From Enhydrobacter sp. (GTDB lineage Bacteria; Pseudomonadota; Alphaproteobacteria; Reyranellales; Reyranellaceae): a DNA stretch of 50,149 bases. The notes under the pieces were generated by a model. It had not been told where the DNA came from. It saw only the letters and a list, made by a program, of their open reading frames with translations, and did no database searches. Position numbers and translations under genes: made by a program. The stretch is taken from positions 1 to 50,149 of the forward strand of contig JAHCJV010000038.1 in NCBI GenBank assembly GCA_026126105.1, in the 5' to 3' direction. Positions 14,900 to 23,727 of the stretch are shown one piece after another (within the stretch, counting starts at the first letter, position 1; every line of letters begins with the position of its first letter).

Positions 14900-15655
14900 T
14901 TACGCCGCCTTGGCGATAGCCAAAAATTCGTCGGCCTTGAGGCTTGCCCCTCCGACCAGCGCGCCGTCAACATCGCCGGCCGCCAGCAGCTCGGCTGCAT
15001 TGGCGCCTTTCACCGAGCCGCCATAAAGCAGCCGCACACCGTTCGCCTCAGCCAGCAACCCGCCCAGCACCCTGCGAATATGCGCGTGGGCCGCAGCCAC
15101 TTCCGGCGTGGTCGGGGTCTTGCCGGTGCCAATTGCCCACACCGGCTCGTAAGCAACGACCAGCGTCGCGGCAGTCGCACCGGTTGGCACACTGCCCTTG
15201 AGCTGGGTCTCGAGCACCGCCATCGTCCGGCCGGCCTCGCGCTCGACCAATGTTTCGCCGATACAGACGATCGGCGTCAAACCGGCCCGCCACGCAGCTT
15301 CCGCCTTGGCCCGTATTGTCGCGTCCGTCTCGCCGCAATCGGTTCGCCTTTCGGAATGACCAACAATCACGTGGCTGGCGCCGGCATCGCGGAGCATTTC
15401 TGCCGATGTCTCGCCGGTATGAGCCCCGCTCGCCTTGGCGTGGCAATCCTGGCCGCCCACCAGGACGCCGGTTCCCCGGGCAGCGTCGGCGATAGCCATG
15501 ACGAGAGTCGCCGGCGGGCAGATCAGCACTTCCCGGTCGGTCCAGCCGGCCTGCTTGACGCCATCGGCTACAGCCTTGGCCAAGGCCATCCCATCGGCCT
15601 TGAGGCCATTCATCTTCCAGTTTCCTGCAATGAGCGGACGGCGCGTGCGGGCCAT
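14900..15655 (-). CDS. tpiA: Triosephosphate isomerase
   Basis: A 251-residue glycolytic TIM-barrel enzyme interconverting DHAP and glyceraldehyde-3-phosphate. Family residues are all present: substrate Lys in AGNWKMNG (about 10-17), the electrophilic His in VIVGHSERR (about 95), the catalytic Glu in VVAYEPVWAIGTG (about 165-177) and the phosphate-binding LLYGGSVKG (about 205). The ATG at 15655 follows GAGGAA, so the longer upstream frame is rejected. It is divergent from the PpiD-like gene, with 117 bp between them that must hold both promoters. Confidence 0.97.
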   Translation of the reverse strand: MARTRRPLIAGNWKMNGLKADGMALAKAVADGVKQAGWTDREVLICPPATLVMAIADAARGTGVLVGGQDCHAKASGAHTGETSAEMLRDAGASHVIVGHSERRTDCGETDATIRAKAEAAWRAGLTPIVCIGETLVEREAGRTMAVLETQLKGSVPTGATAATLVVAYEPVWAIGTGKTPTTPEVAAAHAHIRRVLGGLLAEANGVRLLYGGSVKGANAAELLAAGDVDGALVGGASLKADEFLAIAKAA

Positions 15656-15772
15656 GATTTCCTCGTATTCTGCCGGCAGCGTGTCTAGTGGGCTGCCACG
15701 TTGCCTGCAAGGGGGGCCGGTGGTAGGCATGCGCCCCGTCGTTCCGCCTCTTTCCCCGCTGCGAATCCGCCC

Positions 15773-17707
15773 GTGAAGAAATTCAAGAAATTTGCCTCCT
15801 ATCTCGTCATGGGCGTCCTCATGACGATGCTGATAATCAGCTTCGCGTTGTGGGGCATCGGCGACATGCTCAATGTCGGCGGTCGCAACACCGAAGTCGC
15901 GCATGTCGGCGGCACGCGCGTCCCGCTTTATGGCTGGTTGGGTGGGACCTCCGTCTCCATTCAGGAGGTCCGCGAGCGCTTCAATCTACAGCTCGATCAG
16001 ATCCAACGGCAGACCGGCCAGCGGCCCGAGCCGGAACAGGCGCTGCGCTACGGCCTGCATATCCGCGCCCTCGAGGACGTGGTGCAACGGGCGGTGATCG
16101 ACAACGCCATGAAGCAGTACGGCCTGGTGGTGAGCGACAGCGAGGTCCAGGCAGCGATCGCCCGCAACCCGACTTTCCAGGGGACGACCGGTTCGTTCGA
16201 TCTCGCGAAGTACCGCGCCCTGCTGCAGCAGGCGCGGATCACCGAATCGGCATACGTCGCCGATGTTCGCCGGGAGATCGCCTCGGCGCAGCTGTTTGGC
16301 GCGGTGCGCACCGAAGGCCTCGCCCCGGCCAGCTTTCGGGACGACATCTTCAAGATGGAGAGCGAGAAGCGGATCGCCGAGACTGTCTACGTCCCGGACG
16401 CCATCATCGTCGACGTTCCAAAACCGACGGCCGAGCAGCTCGGCACCTACTTCGAAGCCAACAAGGCCAGGTTCCAGATTCCCGAGTATCGCGCCTTCTC
16501 CTACGTCCTGATGACCGTAGACGATGTGATGGGCCAGGTCGCCGTCACCCCCGAGCAGGTCAAACAGGAGTACGACGCACGCCAGGCCGAGTTCGGCTCG
16601 CCGGAAAGGCGCGACGTCGACCAGGCGATGGCCGACAGCGAAGACAAGGCGAAGAAGATCATCGAGGCCGCCAAGGCGGGCAAGTCACTCGAGGATGCTG
16701 CCAAGGAGGTGCTAGGCAGCGCTGATGGCGTGATAAAGCTGGGTCCGGTGCTGAAGAAGGACCTTCCGGCCGGTCCGCTTGCCGACGGCGTGTTCGCCGC
16801 GCCGCAGGGTATCGCCCCCGAGCCGATCAAGTCGGCGCTCGGCTGGCACGTCATCCGCATCAACAACATCGAGGCCGGCAAGGTGACGCCTTTCGAGGAA
16901 GCCAAGGGCAAGCTCGAATCCGATCTCAAGGCCCAGCTCGCACCCGATCAGCTGATCAAGCTTGTCACCGACTTCGAGCGCTCGCTCGGGAAGACCCAAT
17001 CGATGGTCGCCTCCGCCCAGGAGTTCAATCTCAAGGTCCATACCGTCGAGGGCGTCGATGCGCGAGGCCAGGATGCGTCCGGCAAGCAGGTCGTCATCGG
17101 CCCGGCCGCGTCGGAGCTGGTGCAGGCCGCGTTCGCCACGCGTGAAAGCAGCGAAAGCCAGCTGCTCGAAACGCCCAAGGGAGAGTACTTCGTCGTTCGT
17201 ACCGACCGCGTGACGCCTGCGCGCACTCCGGCCTTGTCCGAGGTCGAGCCCAAGGTGGTCGACGCCTGGCAGGCCGCGGAGCGGCGCAAGCTCGCCGACC
17301 AGAAGGTCAAGGAAGCGCTGGAGAAGGCCAACAGCGGCGGCGACCTCGAAGCGATTGCCAAGGACCTCGGGCTGGAGCTGCGCACCACCAAACCAGTTAC
17401 GCGCTACGAGGCCGACCCCGGCAACTACCTGACGCAGCAAGCAACTCAGGAGCTGTTCAAGCTGCCAGTCGGCAAGGCGCAGTCCGTGCGCAGCGCCGAA
17501 GGCAGCGTGATCGTGAGGCCGAAGGAAATCCTGGCGGCCGATCTTGCGAAGGACAAGGACGCGCTCGACCGCTTCGGCAAGCAACTCGACACGATGATCG
17601 CCAACGACCTGGTCACACAGCTCCTCGGCGCGTTGCGCGCCAAGTACGGTGTCACCGTCGACGAGCAGGTCTTCGCCACGGCGTTCGCGCCGCAACAGCA
17701 GCAATAG
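15773..17707 (+). CDS. ppiD: PpiD-like periplasmic peptidyl-prolyl isomerase (SurA N-domain/parvulin)
   Basis: A 644-residue membrane-anchored foldase of the periplasm, expected at the SecYEG exit. The GTG at 15773 gives the short cytoplasmic KKFKKFASYL followed by one membrane helix (VMGVLMTMLIISFALWG), the PpiD layout. A SurA-N-like chaperone region follows (about 60-200). The parvulin-type rotamase region near 240-365 includes KLGPVLKKDLPAGPLADG and SALGWHVIRI. A second degenerate parvulin-like region follows. It lies 9 bp upstream of trpE, so the two are probably co-transcribed. Confidence 0.92.
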   Translation: MKKFKKFASYLVMGVLMTMLIISFALWGIGDMLNVGGRNTEVAHVGGTRVPLYGWLGGTSVSIQEVRERFNLQLDQIQRQTGQRPEPEQALRYGLHIRALEDVVQRAVIDNAMKQYGLVVSDSEVQAAIARNPTFQGTTGSFDLAKYRALLQQARITESAYVADVRREIASAQLFGAVRTEGLAPASFRDDIFKMESEKRIAETVYVPDAIIVDVPKPTAEQLGTYFEANKARFQIPEYRAFSYVLMTVDDVMGQVAVTPEQVKQEYDARQAEFGSPERRDVDQAMADSEDKAKKIIEAAKAGKSLEDAAKEVLGSADGVIKLGPVLKKDLPAGPLADGVFAAPQGIAPEPIKSALGWHVIRINNIEAGKVTPFEEAKGKLESDLKAQLAPDQLIKLVTDFERSLGKTQSMVASAQEFNLKVHTVEGVDARGQDASGKQVVIGPAASELVQAAFATRESSESQLLETPKGEYFVVRTDRVTPARTPALSEVEPKVVDAWQAAERRKLADQKVKEALEKANSGGDLEAIAKDLGLELRTTKPVTRYEADPGNYLTQQATQELFKLPVGKAQSVRSAEGSVIVRPKEILAADLAKDKDALDRFGKQLDTMIANDLVTQLLGALRAKYGVTVDEQVFATAFAPQQQQ

Positions 17708-17716
17708 GCGGTAGCG

Positions 17717-19243
17717 ATGTCTGTATCGCCCGAGTTCGACGCCTTCGGCGCGGTCTTCGACGCCGGCAAACCGCAACTCGTCTGGACCAAGCTGGTCGCC
17801 GACCTCGAGACCCCCGTCTCGGCCTACCTCAAGCTGGCCGACGGCCGGCCAAACTCGTTCCTGCTGGAATCGGTCGAAGGCGGTTCGGTCCGCGGGCGCT
17901 ATTCGATCATCGGCTTCAAGCCGGACGTGATCTGGCGCTGCACGAAGAACAAGGCCGAGATCAACCGCCGCGCCCGCTCCGATGCGCACGCCTTCGAACC
18001 GCTCGACGGCCGGCCGCTCGAAACGCTGCGCGTCCTGATTCGCGAATGCCAGATGGAGCTGCCGCAAGGCCTGCCCCCGATGGCGTCGGGTCTGTTCGGC
18101 TTCCTGGGCTACGACATGGTCCGCGACATGGAGCGGCTGCCGGACGAGAATCCCGACCCGATCGGCCTGCCCGACGCGATCATGGTACGTCCGACGCTGA
18201 TCTGCATTTTCGACCGGCTGGAGGACAACGTGACCCTGGTCACGCCGGTCTGGCCGCAATCCGGCACCTCTGCTCGCGCAGCCTACGAGTCGGCTCAGGA
18301 ACGGCTGGCCGACGCGGTGTCCGACTTCGAGCGCTCACTGCCCTTCCGCCGCGAGAGCGCCGAGGCGCTGGAGGCTCTGCCCGAGCCGCAGGCCAATATG
18401 TCGAAGGACGCTTTCAAGGCGATGGTAGCAATCTGCAAGGAGTATATCCGCGCAGGCGACGCCTTCCAGATCGTGCCATCGCAGCGCTTCTCGCTGCCGT
18501 TCAAGCTGCCGCCGCTGTCGCTGTACCGTTCGCTGCGCCGGATCAACCCCTCGCCTTTCCTGATCTTCTTCGACTACGGCGATTTCCAGATCGTGGGCTC
18601 GAGTCCGGAGATCCTGGTGCGCCTGCGCGACGACATTGTCACCATAAGGCCGCTCGCCGGGACGATCCGGCGTGGCGCCACGCCCGAAGAGGACAGGCAG
18701 CTGGCCGAAAAGCTGCTCGCCGACCCCAAGGAACACGCCGAGCACCTGATGCTGCTCGATCTGGCACGCAACGATGTCGGCCGCGTCGCCAAGATCGGTT
18801 CGGTCCGCGTCGTCGAGCAGTTCACCATCGAGAAGTACAGTCGCCTGCAGCACATCAGCAGTCACGTTGAGGGCATGCTCGAAGACGGGCTCGAAGCGAT
18901 CGACGCGCTGAAGGCCGGCTTCCCGGCCGGCACCCTCTCCGGCGCGCCCAAGGTCCGGGCAATGGAAATCATCGACGAGGTCGAACCCGTGCGGCGCGGC
19001 ATCTACGCCGGCTGTGCCGGCTATTTTGCGGCCAACGGCTCGATGGATACCTGCATCCTGCTGCGCACGGCGCTGGTGAAGGACGAGGTGATGTACGTCC
19101 AGGCAGGTGTCGGCGTGGTCGCCGATTCCGACCTCGAGGCTGAGTTCCAGGAGAGCGTGCTCAAGGCGCGCGCCCTTGTCGACGCGGCAGAAGATGCCGT
19201 TCGCTTCGCGAGTTCCCGCAACGTTGGCAATACAAGGCGCTGA
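17717..19243 (+). CDS. trpE: Anthranilate synthase component I
   Basis: A 508-residue chorismate-utilising enzyme catalysing the first step of tryptophan synthesis. The N-terminal SFLLESVEGGSVRGRYSIIG includes the LLES element linked to tryptophan feedback inhibition. The C-terminal catalytic domain has FQIVPSQRFSLPF, EHLMLLDLARNDVGRVA, GTLSGAPKVRAMEIIDE and YVQAGVGVVADSD. Length and motifs suit the two-subunit TrpE type. The partner trpG and trpDC do not follow; the next gene is an enoyl-CoA hydratase, so they must be elsewhere. Confidence 0.97.
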   Translation: MSVSPEFDAFGAVFDAGKPQLVWTKLVADLETPVSAYLKLADGRPNSFLLESVEGGSVRGRYSIIGFKPDVIWRCTKNKAEINRRARSDAHAFEPLDGRPLETLRVLIRECQMELPQGLPPMASGLFGFLGYDMVRDMERLPDENPDPIGLPDAIMVRPTLICIFDRLEDNVTLVTPVWPQSGTSARAAYESAQERLADAVSDFERSLPFRRESAEALEALPEPQANMSKDAFKAMVAICKEYIRAGDAFQIVPSQRFSLPFKLPPLSLYRSLRRINPSPFLIFFDYGDFQIVGSSPEILVRLRDDIVTIRPLAGTIRRGATPEEDRQLAEKLLADPKEHAEHLMLLDLARNDVGRVAKIGSVRVVEQFTIEKYSRLQHISSHVEGMLEDGLEAIDALKAGFPAGTLSGAPKVRAMEIIDEVEPVRRGIYAGCAGYFAANGSMDTCILLRTALVKDEVMYVQAGVGVVADSDLEAEFQESVLKARALVDAAEDAVRFASSRNVGNTRR

Positions 19244-19281
19244 CAGTTGCGCTAGGCTCTCCTCCAAACGGAGGAGACCCG

Positions 19282-20094
19282 ATGTCGGATTGGCAAAAGA
19301 AATACCAGCGTCTGTTGTTCGATCGCCCGCACCCCAAGGTGCTGCGGGTCACCATGAACCGGCCGGACAAGTACAACGCGACTGACTCGATCATGCACAC
19401 GGAGCTGGTCAACGTGTGGCACGACATCGACGGCGACGACACCGTCAACTGCGTGATCATCCAGGGCGCCGGCGGCAAGGTGTTCTCGGCGGGCGGCGAC
19501 TTCGACCTGATCGAGAACAACATCAAGGACTACAACGCGTTGCTGCGGACCTGGAAGGAAGCGCGCGACATCGTCTACAACGTGATCAACTGCTCGAAGC
19601 CGATCGTCTCGACGATGCGCGGCCCCGCGGTCGGGGCCGGGCTCGTCGCCGGCATTCTGGCCGATGTCTCGATCGCCTCGAAGAAGGCCAAGATCATCGA
19701 CGGCCACACCCGCCTCGGCGTCGCGGCGGGCGACCATGCCTGCATCGTGTGGCCCCTGCTCTGCGGCATGGCCAAGGCCAAGTACTACCTCCTGCTCTGC
19801 GAGGCGGTCGACGGCGAGGAAGCCGAGCGTATCGGACTGGTCTCGCTCTGCGTCGAGGACGACCAGCTCGAGGCCAAGGGCCTGGAGGTCGCCATCAAGC
19901 TTGCCGAGGGGGCGCAGACCTCGATCCGCTTCACCAAGTATGCCCTCAACAACTGGCTCCGAATGATGGGCCCGACCTTCGACACCTCGACCGCGCTCGA
20001 GATGCTGGGCTTTCTCGGCCCCGAGGTTAAGGAAGGCCTCGCGTCTCACCTCGAGAAGCGCAAGCCGAAATTCGACCCCTATTCGCCGCTGTGA
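19282..20094 (+). CDS. Enoyl-CoA hydratase/isomerase family protein
   Basis: A 270-residue crotonase-fold enzyme, probably a trimer or hexamer acting on acyl-CoA thioesters in the cytosol. It starts at an ATG behind a strong GGAGGAG. The crotonase oxyanion-hole signatures are KVFSAGGDFDLIE (about 72-84) and RGPAVGAGLVAGILADVSIAS (key residues near 113-133); it lacks the usual paired catalytic glutamates at their standard places by eye, so hydratase activity is not assured. It is followed after 10 bp by an SDR, a pairing seen in ring-degradation or beta-oxidation-like pathways. Confidence 0.88.
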   Translation: MSDWQKKYQRLLFDRPHPKVLRVTMNRPDKYNATDSIMHTELVNVWHDIDGDDTVNCVIIQGAGGKVFSAGGDFDLIENNIKDYNALLRTWKEARDIVYNVINCSKPIVSTMRGPAVGAGLVAGILADVSIASKKAKIIDGHTRLGVAAGDHACIVWPLLCGMAKAKYYLLLCEAVDGEEAERIGLVSLCVEDDQLEAKGLEVAIKLAEGAQTSIRFTKYALNNWLRMMGPTFDTSTALEMLGFLGPEVKEGLASHLEKRKPKFDPYSPL

Positions 20095-20104
20095 GGAGCC
20101 CGCC

Positions 20105-20857
20105 GTGCGTGGATTGAACGGAAAGAACGTCATCGTCACCGGGGGCGCAGGTGCGATCGGCGGTGCGATCTGCCGGCATTTCGCCGGCTACGGCGCCCGC
20201 GTGGGTGTGTTCGACAAGAACCTGGATGGCGCGCGCAGGATCGCCGATGAGGTCAAGGGTTTCGCCTCAGGTGTGGACATCACCGACTACGCGGGCGTTG
20301 CCGACGGCATCGCGCAGTTCGAGAAGGAAGTCGGACCGACCGACGTCCTGGTGAACAACGCCGGCTGGGATCAGTTCGTCCCCTTCGTCGATACGACGCC
20401 TGAGCTCTGGAACAAGATCATCGCCATCAATCTGCATGGCCCGCTGAACATGAGCCACGTCGTGCTGAAGGGAATGGTGAGCCGTGGCAGCGGCAGGGTG
20501 GTGAACATCGCCTCGGACGCTGGCAGAGTCGGATCCTCGCTGGAGGCCGTCTATTCCGCCTGCAAGGGCGGCATCATCGCCTTCACCAAGACCGTGGCAC
20601 GCGAGGTGGCGCGGAAGGGCATTACCCTCAACACGGTCTGCCCCGGCCCCACCGACACGCCTTTGCTGGCCGCGGTTGCCGGCGCCGACGAACGCGGCCA
20701 GAAGATCCGCGCCGCGCTGGTCAGCGCCATACCTATGAAGCGCGTCGGCCGCCCGGACGACATCCCCGGCGCCGTATGCTTCCTGGCCAGTGATGATGCC
20801 TCCTTCATCACCGGCCAGACGATCAGCGTGTCGGGCGGCTTGACCATGCACGGCTAG
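20105..20857 (+). CDS. SDR family 3-hydroxyacyl-CoA-type dehydrogenase (BadH-like)
   Basis: A 250-residue classical short-chain dehydrogenase starting at a GTG 10 bp after the hydratase gene. The cofactor motif is TGGAGAIGG (about 12-20), the structural NAG is in VNNAGWDQ (about 84-91), and the catalytic site is Ser in NIASDAGRVGSS with Tyr and Lys in YSACK. The C-terminal GQTISVSGGLTMHG is typical. It resembles 2-hydroxycyclohexanecarboxyl-CoA dehydrogenases (BadH) and related hydroxyacyl-CoA dehydrogenases. Pairing with the preceding hydratase suggests consecutive hydration and oxidation steps; the true substrate is unknown. Confidence 0.88.
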   Translation: MRGLNGKNVIVTGGAGAIGGAICRHFAGYGARVGVFDKNLDGARRIADEVKGFASGVDITDYAGVADGIAQFEKEVGPTDVLVNNAGWDQFVPFVDTTPELWNKIIAINLHGPLNMSHVVLKGMVSRGSGRVVNIASDAGRVGSSLEAVYSACKGGIIAFTKTVAREVARKGITLNTVCPGPTDTPLLAAVAGADERGQKIRAALVSAIPMKRVGRPDDIPGAVCFLASDDASFITGQTISVSGGLTMHG

Positions 20858-20875
20858 TCGGCAGAGAGTTGCGCC

Positions 20876-21286
20876 ATGCCCGAGCTAACCTGGCTGGCGG
20901 CGGCTTTGCCGAATTTCGTGCGTTACGTCGTCGTCGGCTTCTCGCTCGTCGGCTTGTTCCTCTGGATCTACGCGTTGATCACGCCATGGCGCGAGTACGC
21001 GTTGATCCGGGCGGGCAACTCCGCCGCCGCGGTCGCGCTGATCGGTGCGCTGCTGGGCTTCTGCCTGCCGCTCGCCAACACGATCGCCCAATCTTCCTCG
21101 CTGACCGATGTCGTGCTGTGGTCGCTCGTCGCGTTGGTCGTGCAGGTCGGCGTCCATGTCGTGCTTCGACTCCTGCTGCCCGACCTCCGCCAAGCGATCG
21201 AGGCAAACCAGACCGCTTCAGGGATCACAGCAGGGGGCTTCGCAGTTTGCTTCGGCCTGATCAACGCGGCATGCCTGACCGGCTGA
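20876..21286 (+). CDS. DUF350 (YjfL-like) membrane protein
   Basis: A 136-residue inner-membrane protein with about four helices: YVVVGFSLVGLFLWIYALI, AAAVALIGALLGFCLPLA, DVVLWSLVALVVQVGVHVVL and GITAGGFAVCFGLINAACL. The pattern and TPWREYALIRAGNSAAAV match DUF350 family proteins such as YjfL. It opens a three-gene unit (1-bp gaps) with a small lipoprotein-like YgiB relative and an ATP-grasp glutathionylspermidine-synthase-like protein, the same set found in the enterobacterial yjf and ygi loci, which are tied to envelope stress. Function is unknown. Confidence 0.85.
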   Translation: MPELTWLAAALPNFVRYVVVGFSLVGLFLWIYALITPWREYALIRAGNSAAAVALIGALLGFCLPLANTIAQSSSLTDVVLWSLVALVVQVGVHVVLRLLLPDLRQAIEANQTASGITAGGFAVCFGLINAACLTG

Positions 21287-21287
21287 C

Positions 21288-21584
21288 ATGAGTATGCCTT
21301 CCCCCGGCGGCGGCAACCGGCCCCGCGCGTCGCGGACGATCAAGCTGGTGCTGATGGGCCTGGCAGGCGCCGCTCTCCTCTTTTCCTGCACGCCAGGCAT
21401 CGGTGGCGGAATGGGTATCTGGCCGTGGCTCTGGCTCATGGGCAATCCGTTTTCCCGAGGGCCGGCCACGGTATCGGCGCCGAGCTCGACTGCGACCCCG
21501 CCGTCGACGGCCGGCCAGGTGCAGCCCAGCCAGAGAGGTGGCTTCGGCAGCACCGTCGGCCAGCACGGTACGACCACGTCCTGA
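21288..21584 (+). CDS. Small YgiB/YjfM-like (DUF1190-related) putative lipoprotein, minimal form
   Basis: A 98-residue protein. Residues 18-35 are a hydrophobic export segment ending in a cysteine (LMGLAGAALLFSC), compatible with a lipoprotein or signal anchor. A Gly/Trp-rich stretch (GIGGGMGIWPWLWLMGNP) and a low-complexity Ser/Thr/Pro tail follow, ending RGGFGSTVGQHGTTTS. The C-terminal RGGFG-x-x-V-x-x-x motif echoes the end of E. coli YgiB (RGGFGESVAKQS), which is about twice as long. Genomic context (DUF350 before, GSP-synthase-like ATP-grasp after, 1-bp gaps) also matches. Homology is inferred from motif and synteny. Confidence 0.6.
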   Translation: MSMPSPGGGNRPRASRTIKLVLMGLAGAALLFSCTPGIGGGMGIWPWLWLMGNPFSRGPATVSAPSSTATPPSTAGQVQPSQRGGFGSTVGQHGTTTS

Positions 21585-21585
21585 C

Positions 21586-22716
21586 ATGAGGCGCGAGACG
21601 ATCACCCCCCGTGCGGGCTGGCAAGCCAAGCTCGAGCAACTCGGGTTCGATTACTACATCATGGATGGAAAGGCCTACTGGACCGAGCAAGCCTGCTACG
21701 CCTTCAGCTCCGACGAAGTCGATCAGCTCGAGGCCGCGACAGAGGCTTTGCACGAGCTTTGCCTCAAGGCAGTCGAGCACGTCGTCTCGAACAGGCTGTG
21801 GGAGCGCATGCGTATCCCGCCCGCCTGGGGAGATTACATTACGACGGTGTGGCGGCGCTCCGACCCGACGCTCGTCGGCCGCTTCGATCTCGCCTACGAC
21901 GGCAACGGCGCGCCCAAGCTGCTCGAATACAACGCTGACACCCCGACGGCGCTATACGAGGCAGCGGTCGTGCAATGGTACTGGCTGAAGGACGTCAAGC
22001 CGGATGCAGACCAGTTCAACTCGATCCACGAGAAGCTGATCGACGCCTGGCGCGGCATCCTGCGCCGTCTGTCCTCCGAGGCGCTGGTCCATTTCGCCCG
22101 CTTCGAGGACCAGCCGGAGGATCTCGCGACCTCGGAATACATGCGCGACACTGCCCTGCAGGCCGGGCTTGCCGGCAAGCCGTTGGCGGTGCCGCGGATC
22201 GGCTGGAACGGCAAGCGCTTCACCGATACCGACGAGATGCCGATCCGTGTGATGGCGAAGCTCTACCCGTGGGAGTGGATGGCGCGCGAGCAATTCGGTG
22301 TGCACGTCCTGGCCGACACGACGGCGTTCATCGAGCCTGCATGGAAGATGATCCTCAGCAACAAGATGCTGCTGCCCCTCTTGTGGGAAGGATTTCCCGG
22401 TCACGAGAATCTGCTGCCGGCGTTCGATACGCAGCATGCCGATCTCGGTCCTGCGTATGTGAAGAAACCGATCTTCGGTCGAGAGGGCCACAACGTGACT
22501 CTGGTCGGCCCTGGCTTGTTCGATACTGCCGCCGGGAGCTACGGTGACGAGGGCTACGTCTGGCAGACCTACCAGCCGCTGCCAGTGTTCGACGGCAATC
22601 ATGCAGTGGTGGGGTCTTGGGTGATCGAGGGAAAAGCGGCCGGCGTGGGCATGCGCGAGGACGAGCGGCGCATCACGCACAACAATAGCCGCTTCGTGCC
22701 GCATTATTTCAGGTGA
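21586..22716 (+). CDS. Glutathionylspermidine synthase family ATP-grasp protein (YgiC/YjfC-like)
   Basis: A 376-residue cytosolic ligase-like protein. The ATG at 21586, 1 bp after the preceding stop, is preferred to a longer upstream frame. The sequence begins RRETITPRAGWQAKLEQLGF. It carries FDLAYDGNGAPKLLEYNADT (about 90-108), WKMILSNKMLLPLLWEGFPGH (key residues SNK and PGH, about 258-275), VKKPIFGREGHNV (about 295) and SWVIEGKAAGVGMRED near the end, the hallmarks of the GSP_synth fold without the amidase domain. Relatives probably form a C-N bond using ATP, but the E. coli homologues do not make glutathionylspermidine, so the substrate is unknown. Confidence 0.9.
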   Translation: MRRETITPRAGWQAKLEQLGFDYYIMDGKAYWTEQACYAFSSDEVDQLEAATEALHELCLKAVEHVVSNRLWERMRIPPAWGDYITTVWRRSDPTLVGRFDLAYDGNGAPKLLEYNADTPTALYEAAVVQWYWLKDVKPDADQFNSIHEKLIDAWRGILRRLSSEALVHFARFEDQPEDLATSEYMRDTALQAGLAGKPLAVPRIGWNGKRFTDTDEMPIRVMAKLYPWEWMAREQFGVHVLADTTAFIEPAWKMILSNKMLLPLLWEGFPGHENLLPAFDTQHADLGPAYVKKPIFGREGHNVTLVGPGLFDTAAGSYGDEGYVWQTYQPLPVFDGNHAVVGSWVIEGKAAGVGMREDERRITHNNSRFVPHYFR

Positions 22717-22726
22717 GGAGCCTTTG

Positions 22727-23605
22727 ATGAGTGAGATCTGGATCCAGCCGACCGGCGGCGCACTTGGTGCCGATGTCTACGGCGTCAACCTCTCCCGGCC
22801 GGTGAGTGACGCGACCTTCGGCCGGATCGTCGAGGCCTGGAGCGAGCACCTCGTGCTCCGCTTCTCGGGTCAGAAGATGGACGATCACATGCTGATGAAG
22901 TTCAGCGCCCGCTTCGGCGACCTGGACCGGGTTCCGATCGCTTCGGTCGGCTTCGAGCGCACCAACTCGGGCGTGGCCAAGGAAGCCGAGCAATGGGTCG
23001 CGGTGATTGCCAACGTCAAGAAAGACGGCAAGGCGGTCGGCGGTCTCGGGAGCTACGAGCTCGTCTGGCACACCGACATGTCCTACAATCCGCTGCCGCC
23101 GCGCGCCTCGCTGCTCTACGCGCTGGAAGTCCCGCCGGACGGCGGCAACACCGGCTTCCTCAACATGTACACCGCCTACGAGACGCTGCCGGACGACCTC
23201 AAGCGGGCGATCGAGGGCAAGACCTGCATCCATGATTCGAGCCGCAATTCCGCCGGCGAACTGCGCAAGGGTTTCCAGACGACGCACGATGTTCGCACCA
23301 CGCCCGGCGCGGTGCACCCTCTCGTGCGATTGCATCCGATCACCAAGCGCAAGGCGCTGTTTCTCGGCCGGCGGCCGGGCGCCTACATCCACGGGCTCAG
23401 CGTCGAGGATAGCGAAGCGCTCCTGAACGCCGTGTGGGCGCACGCCACGCAGGACCGTTTTGCCTGGTACCAGAAGTGGCGCATTGGCGACCTCGTGATG
23501 TGGGACAACCGCTGCGTCATGCACCGCCGCGACGCCTTCGACGAGAGCCTTCGCCGGCTGATGCACCGGACCCAGATCGTCGGCGAGCCGGTGCTGGCGG
23601 GTTGA
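22727..23605 (+). CDS. TauD/TfdA-family alpha-ketoglutarate-dependent dioxygenase
   Basis: A 292-residue non-heme Fe(II)/2-oxoglutarate dioxygenase. The ATG at 22727 has GAGGAG 6 bp upstream; a TTG just before it is not needed. The iron triad appears as HTD in LVWHTDMSYNPLPPRASLLY (about 108-112) and the distal His in WDNRCVMHRRDAFD (about 263), with the 2-oxoglutarate-binding Arg in SLRRLMHRTQIVG. Family members release sulfite from taurine or cleave aryloxyalkanoates; the substrate cannot be assigned. It lies 10 bp after the ATP-grasp gene, so possibly co-transcribed, and its 3' side is closed by a large inverted repeat. Confidence 0.88.
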   Translation: MSEIWIQPTGGALGADVYGVNLSRPVSDATFGRIVEAWSEHLVLRFSGQKMDDHMLMKFSARFGDLDRVPIASVGFERTNSGVAKEAEQWVAVIANVKKDGKAVGGLGSYELVWHTDMSYNPLPPRASLLYALEVPPDGGNTGFLNMYTAYETLPDDLKRAIEGKTCIHDSSRNSAGELRKGFQTTHDVRTTPGAVHPLVRLHPITKRKALFLGRRPGAYIHGLSVEDSEALLNAVWAHATQDRFAWYQKWRIGDLVMWDNRCVMHRRDAFDESLRRLMHRTQIVGEPVLAG

Positions 23606-23621
23606 TCTCGCCAGCGCTCAT

Positions 23622-23720
23622 TCTCCTCGCCCCCGATTAGGGGGAGAGGTTGGGAGAGGGGGTTGCGCACATCCGTCGATGCCCCCTCTCCTAGCCTCTC
23701 CCCCTATCGGGGGCGAGGAA
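23622..23720. repeat. Long inverted repeat between convergent genes (CT-rich dispersed-repeat type)
   Basis: Arms at about 23622-23662 and 23681-23720 are largely reverse complements (TCCTCGCCCCCGATTAGGGG facing CCCCTATCGGGGGCGAGGA), with GAGAGG-type runs inside and an 18-bp loop. It could act as a bidirectional terminator for the converging dioxygenase and ABC genes. The composition resembles dispersed intergenic repeats common in proteobacteria. Confidence 0.85.
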
Positions 23721-23727
23721 CATGATG

